Below, piece by piece: positions 25,361 through 33,101 of a stretch of DNA of 33,201 nt. The notes under the pieces were generated by a model. It was not told the DNA's origin. It searched no databases and saw nothing but the letters and a program-made list of their open reading frames with translations. The stretch lies in contig NZ_WBKM01000236.1 of assembly GCF_015714725.1 (NCBI RefSeq), positions 1 through 33,201 on the forward strand. Reading direction: 5' to 3'. The position numbers and the translations under genes are program-made. Position 1 is the first letter of the stretch, and the number at the start of each line of letters is the position of its first letter. This DNA comes from Nostoc sp. WHI. GTDB lineage: Bacteria; Cyanobacteriota; Cyanobacteriia; Cyanobacteriales; Nostocaceae.

Positions 25361-25388
25361 AAGACCCCCCACAAGGGGCGGGGCTTTT
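25359..25388 (+). terminator. Transcription terminator hairpin downstream of ccmK4
   Basis: AAAAG-A-CCCCCC, a four-base loop ACAA, then GGGGCGGGG-CTTTT. A GC-rich stem with an A/T-rich base, closing with TTTT, 35 bases after the stop codon. Because the stem begins with A's and ends with T's it could work in both directions. Confidence 0.75.
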
Positions 25389-25529
25389 ACCGTAGTACGG
25401 AATACTGAGTACTTCTTAAATTTACCCAGCACTCAGCACTCAGTACTGAGTTGATGAAGCTATTTTAAAAAGGATAAATTTGCCTATTAATCCCTAATAT
25501 CTGGAATAGCGATCGCCATGTGTCATACT

Positions 25530-25542
25530 GGGGATGATTCCC
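25530..25542. promoter_or_regulatory. Candidate HetR-binding palindrome upstream of hetZ
   Basis: GGGGATGATTCCC, a 13-base near-palindrome (GGG/CCC arms, inner AT/AT, one mismatched pair). HetR is known to bind inverted repeats of this size and GGG-n7-CCC form upstream of hetP and to activate hetZ. It lies about 590 bp before the hetZ start. Assignment is by resemblance only. Confidence 0.4.
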
Positions 25543-26128
25543 GGCTATGGCAGTAATATTTATACATAGATTCTTTCAACTATACGGTTACATTAAATTT
25601 AAATAATATTACAAAGAAAGTGGCGAGTTTTTTCGCCACGAAAATTTTAGGAATTATTAATGCCACTCTATTAACCGCTAATTTGAGTATATGCACTCAA
25701 TAAGATTATAAATCTTAGTATCAAATAGAACTAAATCTTTATTGAGATAAGACGTTGGAGAAGATTGAAACTTCTACGGGTGAAATAACGCCTAAATTTG
25801 AGTTAAATTAGATGCGTTCCTTGTCTCGCTTACAAAATACCAGATTTTTGCAACCTATCTCCTACAAATGTGTATCTTCAGCATTTTAGGCAGATTTCTA
25901 TTCTCAGTTAAAAAACATAACTTTACAAAAAGCTTAAATTAACGAAATTGACTCAAATGCCTCATAAACATTAGTTTGAGGCACTTTGAAATTGCCAGCA
26001 AAACATGAATGCAGAAATTTCTGCATAATTTTAGTGAATTAAGACGTAATGAAAGTGGAATCACTGAGATGTTTCATGAAAATCATGAAATCCGGGGCAT
26101 CTGCCAGTTAAACAATTAGGTGGGAGAA

Positions 26129-27316
26129 ATGGGGGTTGTGATGCAAACTTCAAAATTGAGTTTCGAGGAACGCAATCTCACTATGACAAAAGATGTGGAA
26201 CAACTAGCTCTAGATTGGCGAAAGCGCTTGGCTGCGGAATGTCCAGAACCAAGTGAAACTGCTAGGCAAAGTATTATTCTTTGGCTATTTGGATCTGACT
26301 CCAAACGGTTTGATCTATTTAACCCCAAGGAACTCGATATTGCCAAGCAAGCGATGGAATATCGCTGGAGGATTTTACGTCAACGCTATTTGGGGCTAGG
26401 GCGAGAACGGGCTTATCGCAACTTGATAACGCGACTGGGGAGTTTAATGACATTACGGAATAAAATTCAGACTTGGGTTGCCCTGAGCCGCGATCGCCAG
26501 CGCAGCGTGATGGATGTGTTGCAAGAGGTACTCCAGGAATTACTGCAAAGCGACACCTACATGCAACAGCAAATGGCTGATATTGCAAAATATACAACCG
26601 ATAGACGATTGAGGGATACTCTCCTATTTGCCACTTTAGAAGAATATTGTCTGCGACCAGTACGCAATCAACCGCTATTGGCCTACCGCTTCATAAACTA
26701 CCTACGACATACTCAGCGTGGCGGCTTAACCCAAGTGCCAAGCCGTGACTTGATTAGATTAGTGTCGGAAGAAGTTCTTACGGATGACAGTGACAATCGA
26801 GTTAACTTAGTGGATAGTCAGGCGATCGCAGAATATCAAGAAGCACAACAGCTAGAGGAACAACGAGCGCTGCGTCAGTCAGTCCAAAACGAATTTGAAA
26901 ATTATTTACAAGAAAATCTGGGGACAGACGCAGTAGAATGGCTACGACTGTATCTGCAAGGTAAATCCCAAGAGGAAATTGCCCACAAATTAAATAAACA
27001 GACTAAAGAAGTATACCGACTGCGAGAAAAAATTAGTTACCACGCTGTGCGTGTCTTTGCTCTCAAAGGTAAACCAGAACTCGTAGACAACTGGCTCTCA
27101 ATTTCCTTGCAAGAACATAACTTAGGGCTAACACAAAACCAATGGCAGCAACTTTATAAACAATTGACTCCTCTGGGGCGGCAAATCCTAGATTTGCGGA
27201 GAGCGGGTAACTCAATAGAAACGATAGCCCAACATTTAAAACTCAAAACCCATCAAGTGCTAGGCGAATGGACAAAAATCTATCTTGTAGCCCAAGCTTT
27301 CAGAACCCAGGAGTAG
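26129..27316 (+). CDS. hetZ: HetZ, heterocyst differentiation regulator
   Basis: Early regulator of heterocyst differentiation in Anabaena/Nostoc, acting downstream of HetR. About 395 aa; the known protein is close to 400. Recognised by the segments GLGRERAYRNLITRLGSL, TLRNKIQTWVALSRDRQR, TLEEYCLRPVRNQPLLAYR and EKISYHAVRVFALKGKPEL. Two helix-turn-helix-like segments are visible (GKSQEEIAHKLNKQTKEVYR and NSIETIAQHLKLKTHQVL), consistent with DNA binding. Start choice is unclear: GTG 26120, ATG 26129 (GGAG close upstream), ATG 26141 or ATG 26183 are all in frame. Followed by patU, as in other heterocystous strains. Confidence 0.9.
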   Translation: MGVVMQTSKLSFEERNLTMTKDVEQLALDWRKRLAAECPEPSETARQSIILWLFGSDSKRFDLFNPKELDIAKQAMEYRWRILRQRYLGLGRERAYRNLITRLGSLMTLRNKIQTWVALSRDRQRSVMDVLQEVLQELLQSDTYMQQQMADIAKYTTDRRLRDTLLFATLEEYCLRPVRNQPLLAYRFINYLRHTQRGGLTQVPSRDLIRLVSEEVLTDDSDNRVNLVDSQAIAEYQEAQQLEEQRALRQSVQNEFENYLQENLGTDAVEWLRLYLQGKSQEEIAHKLNKQTKEVYRLREKISYHAVRVFALKGKPELVDNWLSISLQEHNLGLTQNQWQQLYKQLTPLGRQILDLRRAGNSIETIAQHLKLKTHQVLGEWTKIYLVAQAFRTQE

Positions 27317-27626
27317 GCTGTGAGGCATCTAGTTGGATCAATTAAGGCGGTGTGTAAAAGTGGTAGCAGAGGAGTAGAGGAGAATTTATCGTAAGTTTCT
27401 TCTCTATCCCCCTTTGCGTTTTCATCTCCTTATGGCTCACTTACTAGAGTATATTGCAACTCAGTATTCTCCCCAATCTATAATATAAAATTCGTCTTTC
27501 CCTGAAAGTTTAATTAAGTATATATAATTAAAGCTTTAGCAATCCAACAAAGTATCTTTATTAACTACCTACTAAATAGAGGCAAAATAAATATTATATT
27601 TAAGTAAACACCAACCAATCAAATCT
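27317..27626. other. hetZ-patU intergenic region
   Basis: 310 bp, AT-rich in its second half. No open frame or hairpin terminator is obvious, so readthrough from hetZ to patU is possible. The first part contains purine-rich GGAGTAGAGGAG text; no gene is seen. Confidence 0.4.
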
Positions 27627-28883
27627 ATGTTGTCTTCAGAGGGTGAATTAAATGATCCCGCAGCCAATGGACAGCAAATGCTAACTGCCGCTCAAGCTAA
27701 GTGGGAAGAAGGAAGCGATCGCGAGCAAATATTCCACTTAATTGATAGTCTTTTGTCCTTTGAAGCTTGTCTCTACCACCAGATTTTGCCCTTTGGATTA
27801 GAAGATAACAACCTCTTGCTAGGTATGGTTTATCCACAAGACAGTGAGGCACTAGATTATGTTGGTAGCATTTTGTCTTATGTAAATTGCAAAATGGTGA
27901 TTGAGGCGATCGCAACCGACGCTCACCGCAGAGTCCTCTCGGCCTACCTCAACCATAAGAATACATCTCAGCTAGATGCTAAACAAGAGCATCGGCCAAC
28001 AGTAGACTCTCTCCCAAAAAATGGCGCAGCTACCATTGCTGACAAACCTATTCCCTCGGTAGATACCGATTCTGAATCAAGTCAGCAACCAATATTAATG
28101 GTGTTTCAGACACAAAAGCGTCAACATTCTGGGCAGAGGGTAGACTTGCCTCCGATCCAAGAGCTAGATAAATTGTCTCAATCGACGACGTTCTCGCCCC
28201 CCCCTAGTTCCAAAAATCAAGCAGGGGAAACTTCGGAAGCAGCAACACCAAACAATTTACCTATTTTGCTCACGCCAGTTCCCGAACTACTTAGTCCTAT
28301 TGAGGTGCTGCAAACACTATCACCCAAAAAATTATTAGAAGAATTACTAGGGCGAATCTTGGCTGGGGGAATTGGTCGGCTGTATTTAGAAAGACAAGCT
28401 TACGAAGGCAAAATACTGTGGAGTGAAAATGGAGTTTTGCAGTCTGTATTAGAAAAACTGCCGCTTTCTGTTTTTCAAGGAGTACTAAATGAATTAAAGC
28501 GGTTTGTTTCTCTGCCTGTTACCACCGTTTCAGAACCAAAACAGGTAGAGAAGGAATACGTATATCAAAAAAACCGCTTATTATTACGCTTGCGAGTCAT
28601 GCCGGGAATCTACGGCGAAGAGGCAACACTCCAAGTGTTACGGGGAGGAGCATTAAAGTTCTATCAACAACAACAGTTGGCGCGTCTCGGTCGTGATGCC
28701 TTAGGAATTTCTCAGCAACTAAGCTTCAAGCTGCATGAACTACAAGAACGGCTTTTATTGAATCCCAGCCTTGACTCTCAGCAAGCAAAGGCTTTGGTTG
28801 CCCTGAATCAATTAGTGAAAAATTTAGACCAACAGATCAAAATACTGGCATTAGAGAGCAATCCCCCAACAAACAGCAAATAA
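27627..28883 (+). CDS. patU: PatU, heterocyst pattern protein (unsplit form)
   Basis: 418 aa. The N-terminal domain (about 1-115, SLLSFEACLYHQILPFGLED, then YPQDSEALDYVGSILSYVNC) and the C-terminal domain (about 220-400, LLEELLGRILAGGIGRLYLE, YVYQKNRLLLRLRVMPGIYG) are joined by a Pro/Ser/Gln-rich linker (about 115-215). In Anabaena PCC 7120 the equivalent is split into patU5 and patU3; here one continuous frame covers both. PatU3 influences heterocyst spacing. The C-terminal domain looks like the N-terminal part of GspE/PilB secretion ATPases but has no Walker motifs. ATG at 27627; weak ribosome-binding site. Confidence 0.85.
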   Translation: MLSSEGELNDPAANGQQMLTAAQAKWEEGSDREQIFHLIDSLLSFEACLYHQILPFGLEDNNLLLGMVYPQDSEALDYVGSILSYVNCKMVIEAIATDAHRRVLSAYLNHKNTSQLDAKQEHRPTVDSLPKNGAATIADKPIPSVDTDSESSQQPILMVFQTQKRQHSGQRVDLPPIQELDKLSQSTTFSPPPSSKNQAGETSEAATPNNLPILLTPVPELLSPIEVLQTLSPKKLLEELLGRILAGGIGRLYLERQAYEGKILWSENGVLQSVLEKLPLSVFQGVLNELKRFVSLPVTTVSEPKQVEKEYVYQKNRLLLRLRVMPGIYGEEATLQVLRGGALKFYQQQQLARLGRDALGISQQLSFKLHELQERLLLNPSLDSQQAKALVALNQLVKNLDQQIKILALESNPPTNSK

Positions 28884-29085
28884 TCGGTCTGTCAGTGAAA
28901 CCGCTGATTTCGATCACATACATAATTGTTATGTTGTAATGGAACCCAAGACCGATCAATCTTAGAGGTTCATTTCAAATAAATACAAATTTTGCGATCG
29001 TACTCTGAGTAAGATTACGGTTTAAACAAACTTATACTAGCAAAGTTAGTTCTCCACTCTTAAATCCATTTGTTGCAAATATTTC

Positions 29086-29769
29086 ATGCTAACTGAGGTT
29101 TTTAGTGAACTTTTCCCGCTAATGAGTACAGCCAATCCACAGACTTTGGAATGGCTGCTCAACGTTGCAATTGAACATGAATACCCATCTGGGCGAGCTG
29201 TTGTGATGGAGGATGCCTGGGGTAACGCCGTTTACTTCGTGGTTTCTGGTTGGGTCAAAGTCCGGCGTACCGTGGGGGAAGATTCAGTAGCTCTGGCAAT
29301 TTTTGGCCGTGGCGATTTTTTTGGAGAAATGGCAATTTTGGATGAATCTCCCCGCTCAACCGATGTCATTGCTCTTTCACCCGTGAAGTTGCTGAGTATC
29401 TCCAGAGAGCGTTTTATTCAAATATTGTTTAAAGACCCGCAGTTACATCACCGGATGTTGCAACTGATGGTGCGGCGATTACGGCAAATTAACCTGCGCT
29501 TGCAAATGCGGTCTTCACCACCGGCGGTCAAACTCGCCCATACTCTAGTGACTTTAGGCGAAAACTATGGTCAGGAATCGAACCTGGGAAGAGAAATTTT
29601 TAATATTCCCTTCAAAGATTTAGCAGAGGTGACAGAAATCGGCGTTGAAGAAACCACCAAAATCATGGAAAAATTGCATGAAAAAGGGTGGATCAACATT
29701 GACAGTGCCAACAACATCAATTATCTTGTGAACTTAAAACAGTTGATGAACTTGGCGGGCAAAGTGTAA
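29086..29769 (+). CDS. Crp/Fnr family transcriptional regulator
   Basis: 227 aa. N-terminal cyclic-nucleotide-binding-like beta-roll (about 25-125) with GDFFGEMAILDESPRSTDVI, in which the Glu and Arg of the phosphate-binding cassette (FGEMAxxxxxPRS) are present, so cNMP binding is plausible. A long dimerisation helix (MLQLMVRRLRQINLRLQMR) follows, then a C-terminal winged helix (FNIPFKDLAEVTEIGVEETTKIMEKLHEKGWI). No cysteine cluster for an Fe-S centre is seen, arguing against an Fnr-type oxygen sensor. It is 200 bp downstream of patU on the same strand, with its own spacer, and its targets are unknown. Confidence 0.88.
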   Translation: MLTEVFSELFPLMSTANPQTLEWLLNVAIEHEYPSGRAVVMEDAWGNAVYFVVSGWVKVRRTVGEDSVALAIFGRGDFFGEMAILDESPRSTDVIALSPVKLLSISRERFIQILFKDPQLHHRMLQLMVRRLRQINLRLQMRSSPPAVKLAHTLVTLGENYGQESNLGREIFNIPFKDLAEVTEIGVEETTKIMEKLHEKGWINIDSANNINYLVNLKQLMNLAGKV

Positions 29770-29783
29770 TTGCTTATCAAACA

Positions 29784-30103
29784 GAATTCAGGAGTCAGGA
29801 GTCAGAATTCAGAATGAATTCTGTAAGACTGGCGGATGAATAATCGGGTTTAAGACCCCCACAAAACAAGAAAATTTGGTGGTCTCTAATCAGTTGCGGG
29901 TCTAAGAACAAAGTTGCTCCTCTTGGGGAGACCCCAAGACCGCACTTTGCGCTGAATCCCCGACTGATAGCGACGCGCAAAGCGAGTCCGCGTACTCCTA
30001 CGGAGAAGCAAGCTACGCTTTTAGCGTCTCGTAGAGAGCGTCTTGATTCTGACCGGAGGCGGAGCGTCTCCGGCTCCGCTCCTGAATTCTGACTTCTGAA
30101 TTC
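29784..30103. repeat. Nested repeat cluster bounded by inverted heptamer tracts
   Basis: Left edge 29784-29818: heptamers GAATTCA, GGAGTCA, GGAGTCA, GAATTCA, GAATGAA. Right edge 30083-30103, in reverse complement: GAATTCA, GAAGTCA, GAATTCA. Between them lie a second copy of the palindromic repeat (29991-30040), a GAGGCGGAGC/GCTCCGCTCC hairpin (about 30055-30082) and GC-rich repeat text. It accounts for most of the 467-bp gap before ggt. No gene is present. Confidence 0.6.
29991..30040. repeat. Palindromic dispersed repeat, copy B
   Basis: Matches 1462-1507. It contains the hairpin CTCCTACGGAG, then AAGCAAGC, and a second small hairpin TACGCTTTTAGCGT that copy A lacks in this form. The stem change relative to copy A is compensatory (C-G to T-A). 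Confidence 0.6.
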
Positions 30104-30236
30104 TTCTTCAACCGATACAAATTTAGTTCAACAGGATTTAGCGATCGCTCTGCAACTCATCAATTAACAAGCAAGCAGCGTATAAAATGCACACCTTAAC
30201 GCTAGGCTAAGAAATATAAAACAAAATGGCATAAAA

Positions 30237-32015
30237 ATGCTTACTGTTGTCAAATCTAAGCCGGTTGCAATCGCAATCCTTTCCTTGGGCGTTCTATTTT
30301 ACAGCCAAGTTGCATCAGCCGCCTTAACTTTATCCCTACGCAGCAAAAAGGGAATGGTGGTTTCAGCCCATCCCCTAGCAAGTGAGGCGGGAATTTCCAT
30401 GTTACGCAAAGGTGGTAATGCAGTGGATGCAGCCGTAGCCACAACCTTTGCAATTTCTGTAGTTGAGCCTTTTTCGGCGGGAATCGGCGGCGGTGGATTT
30501 TTGTTGATGCACTCTGAAAAAACTGGCGATATCAAAGCCTTAGATTTCCGTGAACGCGCACCCCTGAAAGCTACAAGAAATATGTATCTTGACGCGAAAG
30601 GAAAGGTGCGCCCCAATGCAAGTATTAGTGGTTATTTGGCAGTAGGAACACCAGGAACGGTGGCAGGACTTTATGAAGTGCATCGTCGTTATGGTAAACT
30701 TTCTTGGCAAGAAGTGGTGAAACCTGCGATCGCACTTGCCAAGAAAGGCTTTATTCTGGGCGATGTCGCAACTTGGCGTTATCTGCAAACAAACCAGCCC
30801 GCCAAGCAAGCACTTCTTAAAAATCCAGCGTTGCGGGAAATTTTTACTCGCAACGGCGAATTTTATAAACCAGGGGACAAGTTAGTACAGCGTGATTTGG
30901 CACGCACTTTAACAGCAATTGCTCAGAATCCCCAAAGTTTTTACACCGGAAGTATTGCTCGCGCGATCGCTTCTGATATGGTAAAAAATGGTGGTTTAAT
31001 TACCCTGGAAGACCTGAAAGCTTATAAAGCAATCTGGCGGACTCCCGTTTGTGGAAATTTTCGTAAAGCTAAAATTTGCTCAATGCCACCACCATCATCG
31101 GGAGGCGTTCACCTATTGCAGATTTTAAATATTATCGGTGACACTGATTTGAAATCTTTAGGATGGCATCATCCCGACGCAATACATTTAATGATAGAAG
31201 CAATGAAAATTGCTTACAGCGATCGCTCACAATATTTAGGCGATCCTGATTTTGTTAAAGTCCCTGTACAAGAACTGCTCAGTCCAGCTTACGCTAGCAA
31301 ACGCCGTCAAGAAATTAATATGCAAATGGCTAGACCCTCAACCGAGGTAAAGCCAGGAGATTTGACTTCCAAATTCCAAATTCCAAATTCCAAATGTCTC
31401 CGTCTTCCCTCATCCCCTTGTCCTCGGCATGAATCTCCCCAAACCAGTCATCTTACTGTTGTGGATGAACAACGCAACGCCGTGAGTCTGACTTTCACGA
31501 TTAACCTCAGTTTTGGTGCTGGTGTGGTGACACCGGAAACTGGAATTATCCTCAACAATGAGATGGATGATTTTGCTGCTGCGCCAGGAGTGCCTAATGC
31601 CTTTGGTTTAGTTGGTAACGATGCAAATGCGATCGCACCCCGTAAAACTCCTCTTTCCAGCATGACTCCCACAATTGTCACAGAAAATAATCATTTTCGG
31701 ATGGCGGTGGGTGCGCCTGGTGGTAGCACGATCATCACCCAAGTGTTGCAAGTGATTCTGAATGTACTGGAATACAACATGGATGTTGGTGCGGCTGTTT
31801 CTGTTCCACGCATACACCATCAATGGCTTCCAGATGAGTTGCGCTTGGAATCTTGGGGCTTGGATACTCTCACTATGCAAGACTTACGCCGTCGGGGACA
31901 CAAGATTAAGGAAACTACTCCTTGGGGTAATGGTAACGCGATCGCTGTGACAGCAGATGGAAATTTAGAAGGGGCAGCTGATCCTCGCGGCGAAGGTTCC
32001 CCCAAAGGGTGGTGA
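30237..32015 (+). CDS. ggt: Gamma-glutamyltransferase (Ntn-hydrolase precursor)
   Basis: 592 aa. It cleaves and transfers the gamma-glutamyl group of glutathione and similar compounds, outside the cytoplasm or in the periplasm. N-terminal signal-like helix (AIAILSLGVLFYSQVASA, residues 11-28). Large-subunit motifs include ASEAGISMLRKGGNAVDAAVA and DFRERAP. Autocleavage should occur before the catalytic threonine Thr403 (PQ|TSHLTVVD), giving a small subunit with LNNEMDDFA, PLSSMTPTIV and GAPGGSTIITQVLQ. Just before the cleavage site is an insertion of about 19 residues (SKFQIPNSKCLRLPSSPCP) encoded by heptamer-type repeat DNA. The frame is intact, so the enzyme is probably functional. ATG at 30237. 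Confidence 0.92.
   Translation: MLTVVKSKPVAIAILSLGVLFYSQVASAALTLSLRSKKGMVVSAHPLASEAGISMLRKGGNAVDAAVATTFAISVVEPFSAGIGGGGFLLMHSEKTGDIKALDFRERAPLKATRNMYLDAKGKVRPNASISGYLAVGTPGTVAGLYEVHRRYGKLSWQEVVKPAIALAKKGFILGDVATWRYLQTNQPAKQALLKNPALREIFTRNGEFYKPGDKLVQRDLARTLTAIAQNPQSFYTGSIARAIASDMVKNGGLITLEDLKAYKAIWRTPVCGNFRKAKICSMPPPSSGGVHLLQILNIIGDTDLKSLGWHHPDAIHLMIEAMKIAYSDRSQYLGDPDFVKVPVQELLSPAYASKRRQEINMQMARPSTEVKPGDLTSKFQIPNSKCLRLPSSPCPRHESPQTSHLTVVDEQRNAVSLTFTINLSFGAGVVTPETGIILNNEMDDFAAAPGVPNAFGLVGNDANAIAPRKTPLSSMTPTIVTENNHFRMAVGAPGGSTIITQVLQVILNVLEYNMDVGAAVSVPRIHHQWLPDELRLESWGLDTLTMQDLRRRGHKIKETTPWGNGNAIAVTADGNLEGAADPRGEGSPKGW
31367..31425. repeat. Repeat-derived insertion inside ggt (4 x TTCCAAA plus C/T-rich tract)
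   Basis: Four perfect TTCCAAA heptamers at 31367-31394, followed by a C/T-rich stretch like intergenic text in this window. The block keeps the ggt frame and encodes extra residues ending 17 bases before the codon of the catalytic threonine. Confidence 0.8.
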
Positions 32016-32065
32016 GGGACACAAGGGGGACAACGAGAAAAATAATAACTCCTAATGACCAATGA

Positions 32066-32329
32066 CTATTGATTTTGGACAGTTGACTCTGCGTAGCTGC
32101 TGTTGCCAAACTCCTTTGCCCGTGCGCTAGGTACTAATGTCCAACCTGCTTTGAGAAGCTTTTGATAAGTTGCCCAACCTTTAGAACCACCTGGTATTTG
32201 ATAATCTGGGACTACAAAATGTCCAAAAGCTGTGTAGGGACGCCAAGGTTGATTTGGTTCTGTCTGCAAATACAAAATTTTCTCTCCGTCGCCACCAGAC
32301 TTAGGTAACCAGCACATTTGTCGAAGCAT
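32066..32329 (-). CDS. Small hypothetical protein
   Basis: 87 aa with a good ribosome-binding site (AGGAG, 8 bases before the ATG at 32329). Aromatic-rich: CWLPKSGGDGEKILYLQTEP, PWRPYTAFGHFVVPDYQI, then KGWATYQKLLKAGWTLVPS. No signal peptide or transmembrane helix. I do not recognise a family, but the initiation signal and composition support a real gene. It is convergent with ggt (ends 32015 and 32066). Confidence 0.65.
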   Translation of the reverse strand: MLRQMCWLPKSGGDGEKILYLQTEPNQPWRPYTAFGHFVVPDYQIPGGSKGWATYQKLLKAGWTLVPSARAKEFGNSSYAESTVQNQ

Positions 32330-32709
32330 TACAAACTCCTTTGTTTTTGGCTAGAATCATAATAGCAAACTTTTGTCAAGCAATTTCTCACCCTTGTGGG
32401 GGACTTTTTTGCCTAATACTTTAGACAAAGTGTAATTAAGTTTTATCCATTACAGGATAATTACTTAACAAGTCATACTTATGAGAACAGCTGCTAGTAG
32501 GATACAAAGATAACAGTTTTCCCTCACCTTATTAACTAGGGGAGATTTTTCTAATGTTATCCGCGCTTTTTATGATTGTGTGTAACAATAACTACTTTTT
32601 TCAGAGGAGGTTTGCAATTCGCAATCAGACTATCGTGACTTAAACACAGGACTTACGCAACTGGCACAAAATGCGGGCGGGGCGAAGCCCCGACACACGG
32701 GAATTTAAA
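32330..32709. other. Intergenic region between the small gene and the transposase remnant
   Basis: About 380 bp with no gene. It contains a TTATCC-(6 nt)-GGATAA inverted pair near 32440-32460. CAGGACTTACGCA at about 32648-32660 resembles an insertion-sequence end, and a GGGGC-GAA-GCCCC hairpin lies near 32678-32692. Confidence 0.45.
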
Positions 32710-33101
32710 TTAGACCAAACACATATGAACGTCTGGACGTTTTAATTGCTGAATTAGATAATTAGATAGTAAGTTGTGCTTGATTTTATAAATAGTTTGG
32801 CCTGTTTGATAGGCTAAATTTTTCAGTCTCAGCCAAACCAACATAGCACAAGCAATATGATTTCTTTGCCGAAAGTATCATCAACTAAACGATTAGTTTT
32901 CAAAGGACAATAATAAACTTTATCTAAACCATCAATATAAAGCATTAAATTATTTACCGCATACCACGTATCCATTAAAACAGTATCAAAAGGGAGAAGC
33001 TTTTGATATACAAGACCTTGCAGCATATTTTTTACGTGGTCTATCTTAGTTAAACCATCATTATCAGGATTAAAAATACGATAATCAATTACCCAAAAGT
33101 T
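32710..33101 (-). pseudogene. DDE transposase remnant with internal deletion and frameshift
   Basis: From 33101 the frame reads NFWVIDYRIFNPDNDG, TKIDHVKNML, then VLMDTWYAVNNL with one catalytic Asp, and LKTNRLVDD. Near 32880 it jumps into the 3' end of the same kind of gene in another frame: QRNHIACAMLVWLRLKN, YQTGQTIYKIKHNLLS, LKRPDVHMCLV and a TAA at 32710. The middle, with the remaining catalytic residues, is missing, and the N-terminus is cut by repeat DNA at the right edge. Likely an IS701/IS4-like group element; inactive. Confidence 0.75.

Larger units (their letters stand above)
25325..26119. other. Long intergenic region upstream of hetZ
   Basis: 795 bp. The first 125 bases hold the ccmK4 terminator and heptamer repeats. 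The rest (25460-26119) is AT-rich and has no credible open frame. It contains a HIP1 site near 25509 and the HetR-site-like palindrome at 25530-25542. A long leader is expected for hetZ, which has distant start sites in Anabaena. Confidence 0.6.
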
